A stretch of 64,000 nt of DNA from Eudorina sp. 2006-703-Eu-15 (lineage: Eukaryota > Chlorophyta > Chlorophyceae > Chlamydomonadales > Volvocaceae), in NCBI GenBank assembly GCA_003117195.1, contig BDSI01000081.1, forward strand, positions 436,773-500,772. Reading direction: 5' to 3'. This document shows, piece by piece, positions 60,615-64,000 of this stretch; within the stretch, counting starts at the first letter, position 1, and every line of letters begins with the position of its first letter. The notes beneath the pieces are model-generated. The model was given only the letters and a program-made list of their open reading frames with translations. It did no database searches and was not told the DNA's origin. A program made the position numbers and the translations under genes.

Positions 60615-63092
60615 TGTGACGAGGGAGCGTTTCCTTGCATCGTCAACGTCTGGCCAGCGGCGCTAAGCTCACATGCAACGTGCTTGAATGGTGAAAGCAC
60701 GTCCGAGAGCGAGTGCAACGGGAAATGCAATATGGGCTGCAGCTCTGTCAACAGCCATCCGTCGGGATATTGTGGCTCGACGGCCGCGGAATACTTGAAA
60801 GCGCATGAAGAGGACGCTGTCGTTCCCTGCCACGGTGGAGCTGCAGTATCAAGTTCCCTTACTGCAAATCATCTGGGCCACTCCGACACCTCAACGGATT
60901 CAGGCAGTACAAATCATCTTGAGGAACAACTTTCGCTGGTGGTGCGCAAAAAGAAAGGCGGGCTATCCGCGGCACTGAAGGAGGGTGTCCCGGAGACCGG
61001 CATTGCGGCAAGCGCAACGCAAGACCGCGCCAGACCTACTTCGCCAGGTGCACCGCGAGATCCTGGTGTTAATGCGCTAGGCCAGCGGCCCGCAGCTGCA
61101 CGTGCGCATGAGAGTGCGGTCGCAGCGGCAATGCAGGAGCTCGGTCGCGGCTCCACTTCGCCCGCGAAGATGCTGCTGATAAACGCCTCAGAAGTAAATG
61201 ACGCGACTGGCGTCATGGGAAGCTCATACGGTGACTCCCTGCCGTTCTTTTCGCCGTCCCTGGTTGACCGGCTTTGGGCTGGGCGGTCGAGCGAAGGGAG
61301 CACCAGCCCCCGCGTCCGCCACTACCCCAAACTTTGTCACCTTCAGCAGCAGCAGCATTTGCACGCGCAGCAGCAACGACAACAGCAGCAGCAACCACAA
61401 ATTCGGGAAGGCGGGGCGCGGAAATGCTCGGTAACCGGGCAAAGACCGCACGCCTTGCGGTGTCTCGGGTTTCCTCTTCAGCAGCAGCAGCCCCCAAGGA
61501 ACGGGTCGGCTCCGTTTCACCGCGCCGCGCTTGAGTCGGGGGCCGCCACCCCCATCGCAGCGTCGGCTGATACCGACGTGGTCCTGTCCACGCGCGCGAC
61601 GCCCACCTCCACAGCCCCCACCGTCCGGGATCCACAGCAGCAGCAGCAGCAGCAGCCGGCTCGCTCTTCGCCGCACCGGACAGCAACTGACTCCCCCGGA
61701 GCGTTTTCTGCGGCAGCGGCGTGTATCGTCGGCGGCACCGCTACCGCTGCAGTCAAGGCAGCCGCACCGGGCACATCGGTCGGTCGGCCCGTCCCTGCGG
61801 CAGCCGCTCCGCCGGAACTTCAGCCTCGGGTTCCGGGTCAGTCGTCGGCCCTCACTGCCGCGGCTGCCACCGCCGCATTACCAGCAGCGTCAGGCAACGG
61901 CAGGGGCTTGGGTGTCCCGGCGGCGGCGGACGTGAGTGCGGGTCGGGTACCCTGCATGGCGCTGGTGGCGGCAGCAGCAGCCGCGGCAGCTGCGCCCCGA
62001 GCTCTGGGCTGCGGCGCGGTGGCCGGCGGGGGTGCGGGCGCAGGCGAGGCGAACAGGAACGCGTCCGGCACCACCAGTGGCGGCGCGCCGGACGGGCGAC
62101 GGCTGCCCCCCAAGCCTCCACCGGCTCCCTCACCTGCACCGGCGGGGCGAGACGCACCGGCTGCGGGCTCGGGCCCGTGGCGGTCGGACGAGGGGCATGT
62201 GCAGCTGCGCGGCAACGGCGCTCCCCGGGATGGGGCTCCGGGCGGTGTGGGCCCCCCGACGCCCGTTGATGTGGCAGTTGAGGTCTCGCTGCCGCCGTTG
62301 CTGTCATCCCATCTGGTCGAGCTGGTCCGACCCGATGCGGCGACCGGACCCGGATCCGGAGGCAGCGGGGGCGCAGAGCCGCTGCCTTCCCGCAGCTCAG
62401 CCGCGGCGACGCTGATCGCGCAGGCGATGTCCGCTTATGAAGCCCCACGGGGGCATGTGCACAATGGACCGCGCATGCCTCTCGGCACCACTGGGAGTGG
62501 CAGCAGCCCGCCGTCGAAGATGTGCCTACTCAGGCCCGGCCAGGCGAGCTGCACCTCGGAGATGCCGCGGCCGCCGCCACCGGTTCGTCTCAGGAAGTTG
62601 AGTGCCTGCGGCGCTGCTGGCGGCACCACGGCGGACGCGGCCGCTTGCGCCACGACCCGCGCTTTGTCCCGTTGCAGCGATGATCCGTGGGCCGCTTGTC
62701 GGATCTGCCATCAGCCAGACTCCCCGGTGTCGCAGGTTTCCACGGAGTGGGAGCCACGGACCGGAGTCTCACCGACGGCATCGGCGACGTCGGGCGGCGG
62801 CGGAGCCGCAGCAGCTGCGAGCTGGCAGCCGCGGCAGCCGCAGCAGCAGCAGGACCGTGACGTGTTGGAACGCAACCTGAGCCAGATGAGCCTGTGCGGT
62901 ACGGACATTCTGGCCCCGGAAGGTGACCCGAGGACGCAGTGGTGGGGACGTGAGCTGGGCGGCGGGCTGTTCCATGAGGGCGACGACGCCAGGCTGCAGG
63001 GCCGAGATCGCGCCGCTGCTCGCAGCCCCATCCGAGGAGGCGGTGGCAGAGGACGCAAGCCTTGGTGGCGATGGCTGGTGCCGGTCAGATGA
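60615..63092 (+). CDS. Large low-complexity protein, terminal exon, function unknown
   Basis: A single frame of about 825 codons opens right after a good splice acceptor (CCCCCGCGCAG) and ends at TGA 63090-63092. It is therefore probably the last exon of a gene whose 5' exons are unidentified. It starts CDEGAFPCIVNVWPAALSSH and has a Cys-rich patch (ECNGKCNMGCSSVNSHPSGY). Long Gln-, Ala-, Gly- and Pro-rich stretches follow. Near the end it has CRICHQPDSP, then LERNLSQMSLCGTDI, and closes with the basic GRGRKPWWRWLVPVR. No domain was recognised; a single CxxC is not enough for a zinc finger. Gln runs suggest a regulatory protein, which is only a guess. Confidence 0.65.
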   Translation, partial: CDEGAFPCIVNVWPAALSSHATCLNGESTSESECNGKCNMGCSSVNSHPSGYCGSTAAEYLKAHEEDAVVPCHGGAAVSSSLTANHLGHSDTSTDSGSTNHLEEQLSLVVRKKKGGLSAALKEGVPETGIAASATQDRARPTSPGAPRDPGVNALGQRPAAARAHESAVAAAMQELGRGSTSPAKMLLINASEVNDATGVMGSSYGDSLPFFSPSLVDRLWAGRSSEGSTSPRVRHYPKLCHLQQQQHLHAQQQRQQQQQPQIREGGARKCSVTGQRPHALRCLGFPLQQQQPPRNGSAPFHRAALESGAATPIAASADTDVVLSTRATPTSTAPTVRDPQQQQQQQPARSSPHRTATDSPGAFSAAAACIVGGTATAAVKAAAPGTSVGRPVPAAAAPPELQPRVPGQSSALTAAAATAALPAASGNGRGLGVPAAADVSAGRVPCMALVAAAAAAAAAPRALGCGAVAGGGAGAGEANRNASGTTSGGAPDGRRLPPKPPPAPSPAPAGRDAPAAGSGPWRSDEGHVQLRGNGAPRDGAPGGVGPPTPVDVAVEVSLPPLLSSHLVELVRPDAATGPGSGGSGGAEPLPSRSSAAATLIAQAMSAYEAPRGHVHNGPRMPLGTTGSGSSPPSKMCLLRPGQASCTSEMPRPPPPVRLRKLSACGAAGGTTADAAACATTRALSRCSDDPWAACRICHQPDSPVSQVSTEWEPRTGVSPTASATSGGGGAAAAASWQPRQPQQQQDRDVLERNLSQMSLCGTDILAPEGDPRTQWWGRELGGGLFHEGDDARLQGRDRAAARSPIRGGGGRGRKPWWRWLVPVR

Positions 63093-63297
63093 TGGACTGC
63101 CGTTGCAGGCGCGGGCCCACAATCGGCGTGGGTGGGTACAGCAGGGTGGGTTCAGTGTGCAGACGGGTGTTACCGAGTGGGCTCAGAGGGGGCTTGTGGT
63201 GCTGTTTGGGTGAGCTGCTTGGTGGCCTAAGGCGCATGCAGCGCATTCCTCACGTGTCATGGATTGTGGGGATTCTTAAGAGGTAGTCGGGATTTAT

Positions 63298-63302
63298 TGT
63301 AA
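63298..63302 (+). terminator. TGTAA signal after the low-complexity gene
   Basis: TGTAA about 205 bases beyond the stop at 63090-63092, a typical volvocine spacing. Confidence 0.6.
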
Positions 63303-64000
63303 CCATGGGCATATTCGCGCGGGGAGGTCTTGCGGTCGGCCAGATGCGCGAGTGCCGGGGATGTGGGGCAGCGCTGTCTGTTGCTGTGGATCTGCAGGTG
63401 GAGGTGCCGCGTGGCTGCGAGCTGGCTGGTCACTGCCCGGGTGCGCGCCATGGGCCTCGGTGCGGAACGGCGATCGGTGCCACCACAGGGTGGTCGTGAT
63501 GTTGACCAGTGAGGACGCAGGGACAGGCGCAGGCGGATGGGGCGCGTGTGTGCACTGGTCGGGTGGGTGCTACGGATTTTGTCTGTCTGGGTCTTTTTAC
63601 CTTTGTTGGGCAGGAGGAGTTTAAATGACGCGCGTGCGTCCAGTCAATTATGGGCGAGGCCAGCTGAACAACTGTAAGTGAGGTGCTATGGGACAGGGCC
63701 TATGGTCTCTATGAGCGGAAGGGTAAGAGAAGTGTATCCGGACCGCTTCTGCATGGTACCGCATCTGCGCAGCGCTGGTGCGGGCGGGTTGGCAGGCGAG
63801 GGCGCAGCAGCTGTTCCGATGGCGGCTGCAGATTTCAAAGTGCTTTTTCGCGCTGGTTCTTACGTCAGCAACCCCGTGTGAAGGGGGGCTCTTCTACGCT
63901 CACAGGCGGGGAGGGAGGGAGGGGGGGAGGGAGGGCTTCTGGCTCGGAGCCGGATGCCCCGGGGTGTACGGAGTGTAGTGGTAGCCGTTACGGAGTGTGT
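63303..64000. other. Window end, no gene recognised
   Basis: Only short frames are present. A G-rich (GGGA)n patch lies near 63907-63932. Confidence 0.4.

Overview
The window looks like nuclear DNA of a volvocine (chlamydomonadalean) green alga. The genes are GC-rich and cut into many short exons with GT-AG introns. TGTAA polyadenylation signals follow several stop codons. CA, GGTAC and G-rich low-complexity tracts are common, proteins carry long Ala/Gly/Gln-rich stretches, and a CHASE-type nucleotide cyclase is present. The species cannot be named from this sequence. Exon models were built by hand from splice sites, reading phase and family similarity, so boundaries may be off by a base or so.

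Layout. Positions 1-8,900 are a repeat-rich mosaic: two copies of a hAT-type MITE with 8-bp target duplications, the 3' end of a decayed Ty3/gypsy chromovirus with its LTR, GGTAC-rich low-complexity DNA, a 70-bp perfect palindrome, and loose gene fragments. The fragments are a TLC-like membrane exon, a SPOUT1-type methyltransferase with a frame break, and a piece resembling the D5-type primase-helicase of giant DNA viruses. From 8,900 the window becomes ordinary gene space. On the minus strand lie a plastid ribosome-hibernation factor (8,927-10,507), a CHASE-domain class III nucleotide cyclase (12,655-21,279), the 26S proteasome ATPase RPT2 (22,977-27,497) and a coiled-coil protein that may be the kinetochore subunit NNF1/PMF1 (28,146-29,633). 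NOP10 follows on the plus strand (29,994-30,359), transcribed divergently from the NNF1-like gene. A 23-exon coiled-coil protein (31,558-41,217, minus) and a METTL17/RSM22 mitoribosome assembly factor (41,518-49,130, plus) share a roughly 300-bp intergenic region. An R2R3-MYB protein (51,297-56,180) and a large low-complexity ORF of unknown function (60,615-63,092) complete the plus strand.

The genes do not form one pathway. Several are housekeeping genes: proteasome, H/ACA snoRNP, mitochondrial and plastid ribosome factors. The others are probable signalling (cyclase), transcription (MYB) and chromosome-structure (coiled-coil) genes. Introns host retroposons (a tRNA-derived SINE and a TGTAA-tailed repeat family) and minisatellites. 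The most unusual items are the giant-virus-like fragment, the perfect palindrome, the cyclase with an altered metal-site residue and an apparently missing segment, and the greatly enlarged METTL17.
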